Of a stretch of DNA of 54,281 bases, positions 26,031 through 33,411 are shown piece by piece. Source of the stretch: JAFLCM01 sp964510955. Its GTDB lineage: Bacteria; Planctomycetota; Phycisphaerae; Phycisphaerales; UBA1924. A program made the position numbers and the translations under genes. The stretch lies in contig CAZEDW010000028.1 in the NCBI GenBank assembly GCA_964510955.1, positions 1-54,281 on the forward strand. Reading direction: 5' to 3'. The notes under the pieces are model-generated. The model was not told the DNA's origin. It saw only the letters and a program-made list of their open reading frames with translations, and did no database searches. The stretch's first letter is position 1, and each line of letters starts with the position of its first letter.

Positions 26031-28943
26031 TCAGTGCCCCGCGCCCACCGCCGCCCCCTTGAGCGCTCCGACGGCGTCGGTCAGGAAGGCGTCCAGCTCC
26101 ACCGCGTGGCCGTGGTGGCTCGCGGTCGCAGGTGTGGCGCTCGACGGGCGGCCGCAGTAGGGCAGCTCCCAGCCGAACTCCTCGCTCAGCGTCATGAACA
26201 CGTGGGTGTACGCGCCCATGTTCCTCGGTTCTTCCTGGCACCAGACCAGCTCGGCGTCCTTCGGGTAGCTCGACACCACCTGCTTGAGCAGGTCGGTGTG
26301 CAGCGGGTAGAGCTGCTCGACGCGGATGATCGCCAGGTCGGTGCGTCCGAGGTCCTTCCGGCGCGCCACCAGGTCGTAGTACACCTTGCCCGAGCAGAGG
26401 ATGACGCGCTTCACGCCGGGCTTGCCCTGCGAGGCAAACATCGGATCGTCCAGCACCTCGCGGAACGTGCCCTCGGTGAACTCGGCGACCCGGCTGGCGG
26501 CCACCGGGGCCCGCAGCAGGCTCTTGGGCGTCAGCACGATCAGCGGCTTGCGGAAGTTGCGCTTGAGCTGGCGGCGGAGCAGGTGGAAATATTGCGCGGG
26601 CGTGGTGGGGTGCGTCACCTGCAGGTTCTCGTCGGCGCAGAGCTGCAGGAACCGCTCGAGGCGGGCCGAGGAGTGCTCGGGCCCCTGCCCCTCATAGCCG
26701 TGCGGCAGGAGCATCACCAGGCCCGACCAGCGGCTCCACTTGACTTCTCCGGGCGCCAGATACTGATCGATGATGGTCTGGGCGCCGTTGCAGAAGTCGC
26801 CGAACTGCGCCTCCCACAGCACCAGCATGTTGGGGCTGGCGAGGCTGAAGCCGTACTCGAAGCCCAGCACGCTGAACTCGCTGAGCGGGGAGTCGTAGAT
26901 GCACAGCTTGGCCTGGCGCGGGCGCCCGCGGTCGTCGAGCGTGCCCACGTCCTTGTCGGTGCCGGGCTGGCCCAGCTCGCGGATGTGGTTGAGCGGGACG
27001 TAGCGGACCTCGGTCTCCATGTCGCGCAGGGCGGCGTGCCGGTGGGTGAAGGTGCCGCGCCGGACGTCCTGCCCGCTCATGCGCACCAGCGTGCCCTCGA
27101 TCAGCAGCGAGCCGAACGCGAGCGCCTCGCCCATGCCCCAGTCGATGGGCAGATCGTCCTTGATCGCGCGAGCCCGGTCGTCCAGCAGCTTCACCAGCTT
27201 GTCGTGGGGCTTGAAGCCCTCGGGCAGACGCCCGTGGCACGAGGCGATCTCGTGCAGCGTCTCCTTCGACACCGCCGTCACCGCGGGCTCAAACGTCCAG
27301 TTGCGCCCGAAGCCCTCCCAGCGCTCGTGGCCGGGGCGGGGGTTGGGATTCACCGGCGTTTTCTTCACGCGGGCGTACGCGGCGTCGAGCTGCGTGTCGA
27401 GGTCCAGCCTGATCTGCTCGGCGTCGGTCTGCGTGATCACGCCGTCGGCAAGCAGCTTGTCGGCGTACTCGTTCAGCACGCTCTTTTTCCGCCGGATCTC
27501 GCGGTACAGCAGCGGCTGAGTGAAGGCGGCCTCGTCGGTCTCGTTGTGCCCGTGCAGGCGGTAGCCGATCAGGTCGATCCACACGTCCTTCTTGAACTTC
27601 ATCCGGTAGTCCAGCGCGATGTCCATCGCGTGCACGACCGCCTCGGGGTCCATGCCGTTGACGTGAAGGATCGGGCACTCGGTGGCCTTGGCGAAGTCGG
27701 TGCAGTAGCGGGTGCTGCGGGCGTCTTCCTCGCCGGTGGTGAAGCCGATGAGGTTGTTAATGACCACGTGCACGCACCCGCCGGTCTTGTAGCCCTCAAG
27801 GCCCGCGAGGTTGATCGTTTCGGCGACCACGCCCTGGGCCACCACAGCCGCGTCGCCGTGGATCAGCACCGGCACGCAGCGCGTACGGTCGATGTCGCCC
27901 TCCAGCCGCTGGCGTGCGCGGCAGCGCCCGAGCACCACGGGGTTGACGCTCTCGAGGTGGCTGGGGTTGGAGGCCATCGAGAGCCAGATCTCCTTCCCGC
28001 CCGGCAGCACGCGCGAGGACGAATAGCCGCGGTGGTACTTCACGTCGCCCCCGGCGATGCCGTCCATGTCCGGGTCGGTATAGCTGTCGTCGAACTCGGT
28101 GAAGATCTGGTCGTAGGTCTTTCCGATGGTGTTGATGAGCACGTTGAGGCGCCCGCGGTGGGCCATGCCGAACGACATCTCCTCGACGTCGTACTCGGTG
28201 CCGGCCCGCTCGACGAGGCGGTCCAGCGCCACGATGAGGCTCTCGCCGCCCTCGAGGCTGAACCGCTTGACGCCCGTGTACCGCTTGGCACAGAACTTCT
28301 CGTAAAGCTCGGACTTGTGGAGCTGGTAGAGGATGTGGGCCTTCTCGCCGCGCGAGAGCTTGGGGCGGTTGCGGTTGGCCTCGATCCGCCGGACCAGCCA
28401 GTCGTGCTCCTGGCGCGTGGTTATGTGGGCGATCTCGACGCCGATGGGCCCGCAGTAGGTTTCGTCGAGGGTCCGGATGATCTCGCGCAGCGTCAGGCGC
28501 GCCCCCGGGCCCGCGTCGGCCAGGAGGCCGGCGTCAAAGGTCCGATCGAGATCGCCCTCGCTCAGCCCGTGGGTGCCGGGGATGAGTTGGTCCGGCACCG
28601 GGCGCTCGCGCCCGAAGGGGTCGATGCCGGCGCACAGGTGCCCGGACCCGCGGTACTCAAAGATCAGGTCCGCCACCGCCGACTGGGCCCGGTCGTGCGC
28701 CGCGCCGACACCCGGGGCGCTCGCCGGCGCGGTCGGCGCCGAGGCACCATGCGCCACGCCGTTCATCACCGCGCCGCCCGCCTGCGCCAGGTCAAACCCC
28801 TGGAAGAACTGGCGCAGGTCCTCGCTCAGCGACGCGGGGTCCTGCTTGAACTGGACGTAGAGCGAATCGAGATACTCGGCGTTCCAGCCGTTCACACCGG
28901 GGGCGGCGGGGGCGGGACGGAGCGATTGGGGGGCGCTTGCCAT
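26031..28943 (-). CDS. sucA: 2-oxoglutarate dehydrogenase E1 component
   Basis: A 970-residue thiamine-diphosphate enzyme that decarboxylates 2-oxoglutarate in the TCA cycle and passes succinyl groups to the E2 lipoyl domain. Start ATG 28943 gives MASAPQSLRP. The earlier in-frame TTG adds residues without family similarity. The short N-terminal helix that binds E2 is visible (NGWNAEYLDSLYVQFKQDPA). Core motifs are AHRGRLNVLINTIGKT, GDVKYHRGYSSSR, MASNPSHLESVNPVVLG, HGDAAVVAQGVVAETINLAG and the transketolase-like C-terminal half ending in LYPLHTDLLKQVVSSYPKDA. Length is typical for the full enzyme (930-990). No sucB or lpd gene is in the window. It lies 153 bases downstream of the ligase operon on the same strand, so shared transcription is possible. 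Confidence 0.96.
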   Translation of the reverse strand: MASAPQSLRPAPAAPGVNGWNAEYLDSLYVQFKQDPASLSEDLRQFFQGFDLAQAGGAVMNGVAHGASAPTAPASAPGVGAAHDRAQSAVADLIFEYRGSGHLCAGIDPFGRERPVPDQLIPGTHGLSEGDLDRTFDAGLLADAGPGARLTLREIIRTLDETYCGPIGVEIAHITTRQEHDWLVRRIEANRNRPKLSRGEKAHILYQLHKSELYEKFCAKRYTGVKRFSLEGGESLIVALDRLVERAGTEYDVEEMSFGMAHRGRLNVLINTIGKTYDQIFTEFDDSYTDPDMDGIAGGDVKYHRGYSSSRVLPGGKEIWLSMASNPSHLESVNPVVLGRCRARQRLEGDIDRTRCVPVLIHGDAAVVAQGVVAETINLAGLEGYKTGGCVHVVINNLIGFTTGEEDARSTRYCTDFAKATECPILHVNGMDPEAVVHAMDIALDYRMKFKKDVWIDLIGYRLHGHNETDEAAFTQPLLYREIRRKKSVLNEYADKLLADGVITQTDAEQIRLDLDTQLDAAYARVKKTPVNPNPRPGHERWEGFGRNWTFEPAVTAVSKETLHEIASCHGRLPEGFKPHDKLVKLLDDRARAIKDDLPIDWGMGEALAFGSLLIEGTLVRMSGQDVRRGTFTHRHAALRDMETEVRYVPLNHIRELGQPGTDKDVGTLDDRGRPRQAKLCIYDSPLSEFSVLGFEYGFSLASPNMLVLWEAQFGDFCNGAQTIIDQYLAPGEVKWSRWSGLVMLLPHGYEGQGPEHSSARLERFLQLCADENLQVTHPTTPAQYFHLLRRQLKRNFRKPLIVLTPKSLLRAPVAASRVAEFTEGTFREVLDDPMFASQGKPGVKRVILCSGKVYYDLVARRKDLGRTDLAIIRVEQLYPLHTDLLKQVVSSYPKDAELVWCQEEPRNMGAYTHVFMTLSEEFGWELPYCGRPSSATPATASHHGHAVELDAFLTDAVGALKGAAVGAGH

Positions 28944-29096
28944 GCGTGGAGCTCGGGACAAACAGGCGAACGTGGGACAGAATGACAACTCTCGATCCGG
29001 CGAGTGTTACGCCGCCGGATCAGGTCTTGATTCTAGGGGGTCCGCCGCGACGCGAGCGACGATTCAGGCACCCGTTCGGGTCACCCAAACCCATCC

Positions 29097-30374
29097 CTAG
29101 TGACGCGAGGCCTCGCCGGAATCAAGGAACATCTGGCCGTCCGCCAGACAGTGGGCCAGCCCCTGATAGACGTCGTGCAGCCGCTGGCGGTTGGGTGTCG
29201 GTCCCAAGGCGCGGAGTACCCGGCGCGCCAATGGCCCCTCGTTGAGCATGCCCCTGATTGCGTCCTGCTGTTCGGCGGTGAAGCCGGTGCGCAGCGAGTC
29301 GTACAGGTGTCGCCACAGCTTGCCGGCGGTGCAGGCGCCCGAGTGCGTCCAGCCCCAGGCAGCGAGGTAGTCGCGGTCGGTGATCTCGAAGTGCTCGCCC
29401 TCGCGGACGCACCCGAGGAAGACAGGTTCGAGGCGGTCGATGGTCCACGCCATCTGCGCGGCGGTGAACTGCCAGCGCTGGGCTACGCATTCCTGAAGGA
29501 CGCGGACGATCAGGGCGACCATGGCCAGGTCGGCTCGTGGGCACTCCTGCACATCGAGCACGCGGATCTCGATACTGCCGCGCGAGAAGCGGGCGATGGC
29601 GCCCCGGGCGTTGGCCCATTCGTGGCGGAGCTCGCCCGCGGGGTCGAGCGGCTCGAGGTCCTTGTAGATGCGCTGGAAGATCTCGCGGTCGTAGTCGGCG
29701 TGGGTGAAAAGCGGCTCGGGGATCACCCGCCCCGTCATGCTGGCCAGCTTGCTGGAGTTGGTGCGGTACACCTCCAGGCGGTTGTCGAGCAGGCCGGTGA
29801 GGCGCCCGTCCATCGCGGGCGAACTGGCGGCGAGCGCGGGGAGGATCGGCATCAGCAGGCGGATCGCCGCGTGGAGCTTGCCGAACTCCTCGTCGCCGCG
29901 GAACGGCAGGTTGATGTGCACGCTCTGGAGGTTGGCCCAGCCGTGGCCCTTGCAGCCGAAGATACGGTCGAACGCCTCGTACACCTCGGAATAGGCGTGC
30001 GACCACAGCTTCATCTCTCGCGCCGGGTCCATCCACGGGTGCATGCCGGTCGGCAGCAGTCGGCAGCCCATGGGGGCCAGCAGCGTGTTGATCCGCTCGA
30101 CCGACTCATCGAACATGGCCGAAAGGCCGGTGAGCGTGCGGGCCGGTTCCTCGGTCTTGAGCTCGATGACGTGCGACGCCAGCTCGTTGGACCACACCAC
30201 GCCCTCGAACTCGAACTCGGTGGGCTGGTCGCCGTCGAAGCTGGTGCCCGCTTCGAGCGCCGCCTGGAGCAGCAGCTTATCGGCGACGGGTCGCACGTCG
30301 AGCGAGGCGCGGTCGACGATCATGTACTCGAGCTCGACTCCGACGGCCTCGAACAGGTGGTACGGGCTGCTCAT
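29097..30374 (-). CDS. GCS2-type glutamate-cysteine ligase-like carboxylate-amine ligase
   Basis: A 425-residue ATP-dependent ligase of the GCS2 fold (glutamine-synthetase-like amidoligase), which joins an amino acid carboxylate to an amine. Start ATG 30374 (MSSPYHLFEAVGVELEYMIV) overlaps the stop of the upstream ATP-grasp gene by 4 bases (ATGA). Features are the acidic opening VELEYM (13-18), FEFEGVVWSNELASHVIELK, LPTGMHPWMDP, the HINLPF strand after GHGWANLQSV, and SSPAMDGRLTG, which matches the SASSPxxxGxxTG element of the family. True GshA-type glutathione synthesis is not implied. In this operon the ligase sits with an ATP-grasp and a C39-like peptidase, a neighbourhood described for amidoligase-based peptide/metabolite synthesis (Iyer/Aravind-type systems). 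Substrate unknown. Confidence 0.85.
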   Translation of the reverse strand: MSSPYHLFEAVGVELEYMIVDRASLDVRPVADKLLLQAALEAGTSFDGDQPTEFEFEGVVWSNELASHVIELKTEEPARTLTGLSAMFDESVERINTLLAPMGCRLLPTGMHPWMDPAREMKLWSHAYSEVYEAFDRIFGCKGHGWANLQSVHINLPFRGDEEFGKLHAAIRLLMPILPALAASSPAMDGRLTGLLDNRLEVYRTNSSKLASMTGRVIPEPLFTHADYDREIFQRIYKDLEPLDPAGELRHEWANARGAIARFSRGSIEIRVLDVQECPRADLAMVALIVRVLQECVAQRWQFTAAQMAWTIDRLEPVFLGCVREGEHFEITDRDYLAAWGWTHSGACTAGKLWRHLYDSLRTGFTAEQQDAIRGMLNEGPLARRVLRALGPTPNRQRLHDVYQGLAHCLADGQMFLDSGEASRH

Positions 30375-31843
30375 GACTGTGACCTGCCTTCCTTGATCCG
30401 CTTCACCCGGTCCATCATCGACTGCATGATGAGCAGGAACAGCCCCTCGCCGAGGATGAGATCTTCGTACCCCTTGTCCACGTTTGGGTTGTCGTTGATC
30501 TCCATGATGTAGACCTTCTGGTCGATCTGCTTCAGGTCCACGCCGTAGAGCCCGTCGCCGATGAGGTTGGCGGCGCGCACGGCGGTGTTGAGCACGCGCT
30601 TGGGCACCAGGTCCAGGGGCACCGCCTCGGTCTTGCCGTAGTCCTTCTCGCCCTTCTTGTCGGTCGAGACGATCTGCCAGTGGCCCTTGGCCATGTGGTA
30701 GCGGCACGCGAAGATCGCCTTGCGGTCGAGGACACCGATGCGCCAGTCGAAGGCGCTGGGGAGGAACTCCTGGGCGATCACCAGGTCGCTTTTTTCGAGG
30801 AAGGCATCGAGTTCCTGCTGCAGCTTCGCCGGGTCGCTCACCTTGATGACACCCTGGCTGAAGGAGCTGTCGGGCTTCTTCAGCACGCACGGCAGCCCGA
30901 GTTTCTCGAGCACCTCGCCGGTGTTCTCGCGGTGAACAATAAGCGTCTTGGGACACGGGATGTCGTTGGTCTCGAACAGCTCGTGCAGGTAGACCTTGTT
31001 GGAGCAGCGCAGGATCGACTGGGGGTCGTCGATGACGGCGAGCCCTTCGGCGGCGGCGCGGCGCGCGAAGCGGTAGGTGTAGTGGTTCACCGCCGTGGTC
31101 TCGCGGATGAACAGCGCGTCGAACTCGGCGATCTTGCCGTAGTCCTCCTTATCGATCATCTCCACGTTGAACCCGACGGCCTTGGCGGCCTTGACGAAGA
31201 CCTTCATGGAGTTCGGCGCGGTGGGCTGGTCGGGGGCGTCCTCGTCGTACAGGATCGCGAGGTCATAGCCCTTCTCCTGGGCTTTGGCGCGGATCTTCTT
31301 GCGCCCGGAGATGTACTCGCCCGCGGCCCACTCGATGAAGGGCCGGTGCAGCTCGGGGGCCTCTTCCGCCGAGAGGTCCGTCAGCCGCTGCATGCGCCAG
31401 CGCCCGTCGGCGTACTCGAACTCGGCGCGCAGCAGCGGCGAAGGGAACAGGTTGAACAGCGCCTTGCACAGCCGGTCGTACCTCTTGGCCATGTTCTGGC
31501 CGAAGTACACGCTCAGGGTGAACGTGGTGGATTGGATGTGCGACAGCGACTGCTGCATCAGCTCTTCGAGATCATCGCCGGCGAAGCGGATCATCGACAG
31601 GCTCTTGAGGTCCTGGATGGTCGTTACGCTCGGCAACGGCTTGTGCCCGCGCGCCTCGGCCAGAAGGCTGACGTAGTAGCCGAGCGCCTGGTAACGGACG
31701 CTCTTGCAGAGATTGAAGACCTTGGTCCCGCGCTCGTCGGCGTACGACGGGTCGGTCAGGTAACGGCGCGCACCGATCAGCTCGGCGCCCGGGATGGCCA
31801 GGGGGCACGAGTCCGGGTTGTCGACCACAATCACGACCGCCAT
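30371..31843 (-). CDS. RimK-like ATP-grasp ligase with N-terminal RLAN-type domain
   Basis: A 490-residue protein from ATG 31843 (MAVVIVVDNPDSC). Residues about 1-150 match the alpha+beta RimK-like-ATP-grasp N-terminal (RLAN) domain: ARRYLTDPSYADERGTKVFN, RYQALGYYVSLLAEARGHKP. The C-terminal ATP-grasp has LPCVLKKPDSSFSQGVIKVS (nucleotide-binding Lys and Gly loop), VIAQEFLPSAFDWRIGVLD and the metal-binding EINDNPNVDKG. RimK-type enzymes add amino acids such as glutamate to the C-terminus of a peptide or metabolite. The gene overlaps the upstream C39-like gene by 13 bases and the downstream GCS2 gene by 4, so the three are one translationally coupled operon. The real acceptor is unknown. Confidence 0.88.
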   Translation of the reverse strand: MAVVIVVDNPDSCPLAIPGAELIGARRYLTDPSYADERGTKVFNLCKSVRYQALGYYVSLLAEARGHKPLPSVTTIQDLKSLSMIRFAGDDLEELMQQSLSHIQSTTFTLSVYFGQNMAKRYDRLCKALFNLFPSPLLRAEFEYADGRWRMQRLTDLSAEEAPELHRPFIEWAAGEYISGRKKIRAKAQEKGYDLAILYDEDAPDQPTAPNSMKVFVKAAKAVGFNVEMIDKEDYGKIAEFDALFIRETTAVNHYTYRFARRAAAEGLAVIDDPQSILRCSNKVYLHELFETNDIPCPKTLIVHRENTGEVLEKLGLPCVLKKPDSSFSQGVIKVSDPAKLQQELDAFLEKSDLVIAQEFLPSAFDWRIGVLDRKAIFACRYHMAKGHWQIVSTDKKGEKDYGKTEAVPLDLVPKRVLNTAVRAANLIGDGLYGVDLKQIDQKVYIMEINDNPNVDKGYEDLILGEGLFLLIMQSMMDRVKRIKEGRSQS

Positions 31844-32616
31844 CGCCACAGTCTCCGTTTGGGTCTTGCCCCGGCGTGCGCCGGCGCGCCGGCGGTGAAG
31901 CCCCCGGCCGGGGGCTCGATGACCAGCAGGTTGGCGTCGTAGGTCAGCACGCCGAGCATGATGGCTCCGATCAGGCGGTCCATTTCCACGTCGTAGTAGC
32001 GTTGGTCGAAGGGGGGGTTGGGTTCCAGCGGGTCGGCCACGGTAACAAGCCGGGTCTGGGGGTCGTAGCCGCACAGCACAACGAAATGCCCCGAGGGCTC
32101 GCCGCGCACATCATCGTCGACGGCCTTGCGTCCATGTTCGCGGGGAGTTCGGTACAGGTAGGTCGCGCTCAGCCCGGTGAGGACCGGCTTCCCTTGGCGA
32201 AGGAAGTTCGCCAGCAGCGTGGGCGTCAAGTCTTCGAAGCGGACCAGCCCGCCGAGCGCCAAAAAATCGAGGTACGCCCTGATCTCGATCTTGTGGCGTT
32301 TGCCCTTCTTGACCCGGTAGCGGACCCTGAGCTTTTTGGGAAGGTCCATTTCGCCGTGGCTGCCGGGGGCGAACCACGTCGGATCGAAGACCTCGAAGTT
32401 GTAGGTGAAGATGGTGGCCTTGTAGCCGCGGCGCAGGGCCAGGCAGGCCAGCAGGACGGCAAGGGTCCCGCCCCACTTGAGGCGTCCGGCGGCCCGGATG
32501 ACATCTTCAAGCGACGTCGGGTCGCCGTAGTAGCGCATCACGCTGTGCAGGCAGGTTGGGCCGCAGGTGGTCCCGTCGGGCTGCCGGAGCATGTCCAGTT
32601 GCAAGCGGGCTTCCAC
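31831..32616 (-). CDS. C39-like (papain-fold) cysteine peptidase, DUF3335 type
   Basis: A 261-residue cytoplasmic protein; no signal peptide or membrane helix was seen. The papain-fold catalytic set is intact: oxyanion Gln12 and nucleophile Cys18 in RQPDGTTCGPTC, His177 in PSGHFVVLCGYD, and Asp195 in VADPLEP. The family is the peptidase C39-like group (DUF3335) that neighbours RimK-like ATP-grasp genes. I place the start at GTG 32616. ATG 32592 would be closer to the catalytic Cys and is an alternative. The upstream frame is open but unrelated in composition. It is first in the operon and overlaps the ATP-grasp gene by 13 bases. The likely role is to cut or trim the peptide built by the two ligases (inference). 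Confidence 0.82.
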   Translation of the reverse strand: MEARLQLDMLRQPDGTTCGPTCLHSVMRYYGDPTSLEDVIRAAGRLKWGGTLAVLLACLALRRGYKATIFTYNFEVFDPTWFAPGSHGEMDLPKKLRVRYRVKKGKRHKIEIRAYLDFLALGGLVRFEDLTPTLLANFLRQGKPVLTGLSATYLYRTPREHGRKAVDDDVRGEPSGHFVVLCGYDPQTRLVTVADPLEPNPPFDQRYYDVEMDRLIGAIMLGVLTYDANLLVIEPPAGGFTAGAPAHAGARPKRRLWRWRS

Positions 32617-32793
32617 GCGGGCGATTCTACATGAGGCGGTGGGGGAACAACGGGGCGGTGATGGTGGCGAATGACGCGGGTCTTCGCACTTCACGCCGGT
32701 TGATCGGGGCGTGCGCGTCCGGACGGGCATCGGTGCAACCGCGGAGTGCCGCAACCCAATAACTGAGTGCCGCCCGAGCCGGAGGACCGTACC

Positions 32794-33330
32794 ATGACAA
32801 CCATCGCTTCCCGCCCTGCCGCAACGGTGACGTCCGTGGACCGCGCCGTGGTTGACACGCGCAAGGTCGCGCGTCGGTTGCTGCGGTTCAGGGGCGTGGC
32901 CGAGCTCGAGCGCGAGGTTGAGCGGTTGATCCAGGGAGAGCGCTCGGGGCGGCTCGTGTGGAAGGGCAACTGGACACTGGGGCAGATCCTCGGGCACATC
33001 GCCTCGTGGATCGAGTATTTCTACTCGGGCTTCCCGATGGGACCCGCGCCGCTGGGCGTTCGCCTCTTTGGGAAACTGATGAAGGGTCGGTTCCTGAACA
33101 AGGGTCTCACTGCGGGTTTCCGGCTCCCCAAGGCCAGGGAGGGCACCTACGGCACCGAGCGGCTATCCACCGACGCGGGGGCGCTGAAGCTGCGGGCGGC
33201 GCTGGGGCGTTTGAAGGACGGGCAGCCCCCGAGGCACGCCAGCCCGGTGTTCGGCCCGATGAGCGTCGATGAGGTCACCCGCCTGACGCTCCGCCACGCG
33301 GAGCTTCACCTGGGGTTCGTGGACTGCTGA
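32794..33330 (+). CDS. DinB-like / DUF1569 family protein
   Basis: A 178-residue protein from ATG 32794, after GGAGG at 8 bases. The core reads NWTLGQILGHIASWIEYFYS, followed by FGKLMKGRFLNKGLTAGFRL and TLRHAELHLGFVDC. The His in QILGHIASWI and in LRHAELHLGF match the metal-binding positions of DinB-like four-helix bundles. Many such proteins act in thiol-dependent detoxification, or are of unknown function. The N-terminal 40 residues are low-complexity Thr/Val. It is divergent from the C39-like operon, with a 177-base intergenic region that should hold both promoters. Confidence 0.75.
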   Translation: MTTIASRPAATVTSVDRAVVDTRKVARRLLRFRGVAELEREVERLIQGERSGRLVWKGNWTLGQILGHIASWIEYFYSGFPMGPAPLGVRLFGKLMKGRFLNKGLTAGFRLPKAREGTYGTERLSTDAGALKLRAALGRLKDGQPPRHASPVFGPMSVDEVTRLTLRHAELHLGFVDC

Positions 33331-33353
33331 GCGGCGGCGGACCGGGCGCGCGG

Positions 33354-33381
33354 CACGGGCCGCCGAAGTCGCCGGCCCGTG
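33354..33381. repeat. GC-rich palindrome, copy 1 (CACGGGCCG ... CGGCCCGTG)
   Basis: A 9-bp stem with a 10-base loop between the DinB-like and RND genes. The right arm and flank GCCGGCCCGTGGC (13 bases) recurs exactly at 37005-37017 in another hairpin. This is a candidate REP-like family, or a terminator for the upstream gene without a T run. Confidence 0.5.
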
Positions 33382-33411
33382 GCGCTGGGGCCTCGGTACC
33401 ATCCGGCCCGC

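Noticed and set aside
26034..28985. A 983-codon open frame on the plus strand opposite sucA
   Set aside because: Shadow of a strongly conserved enzyme. It has no ribosome site or family sequence.
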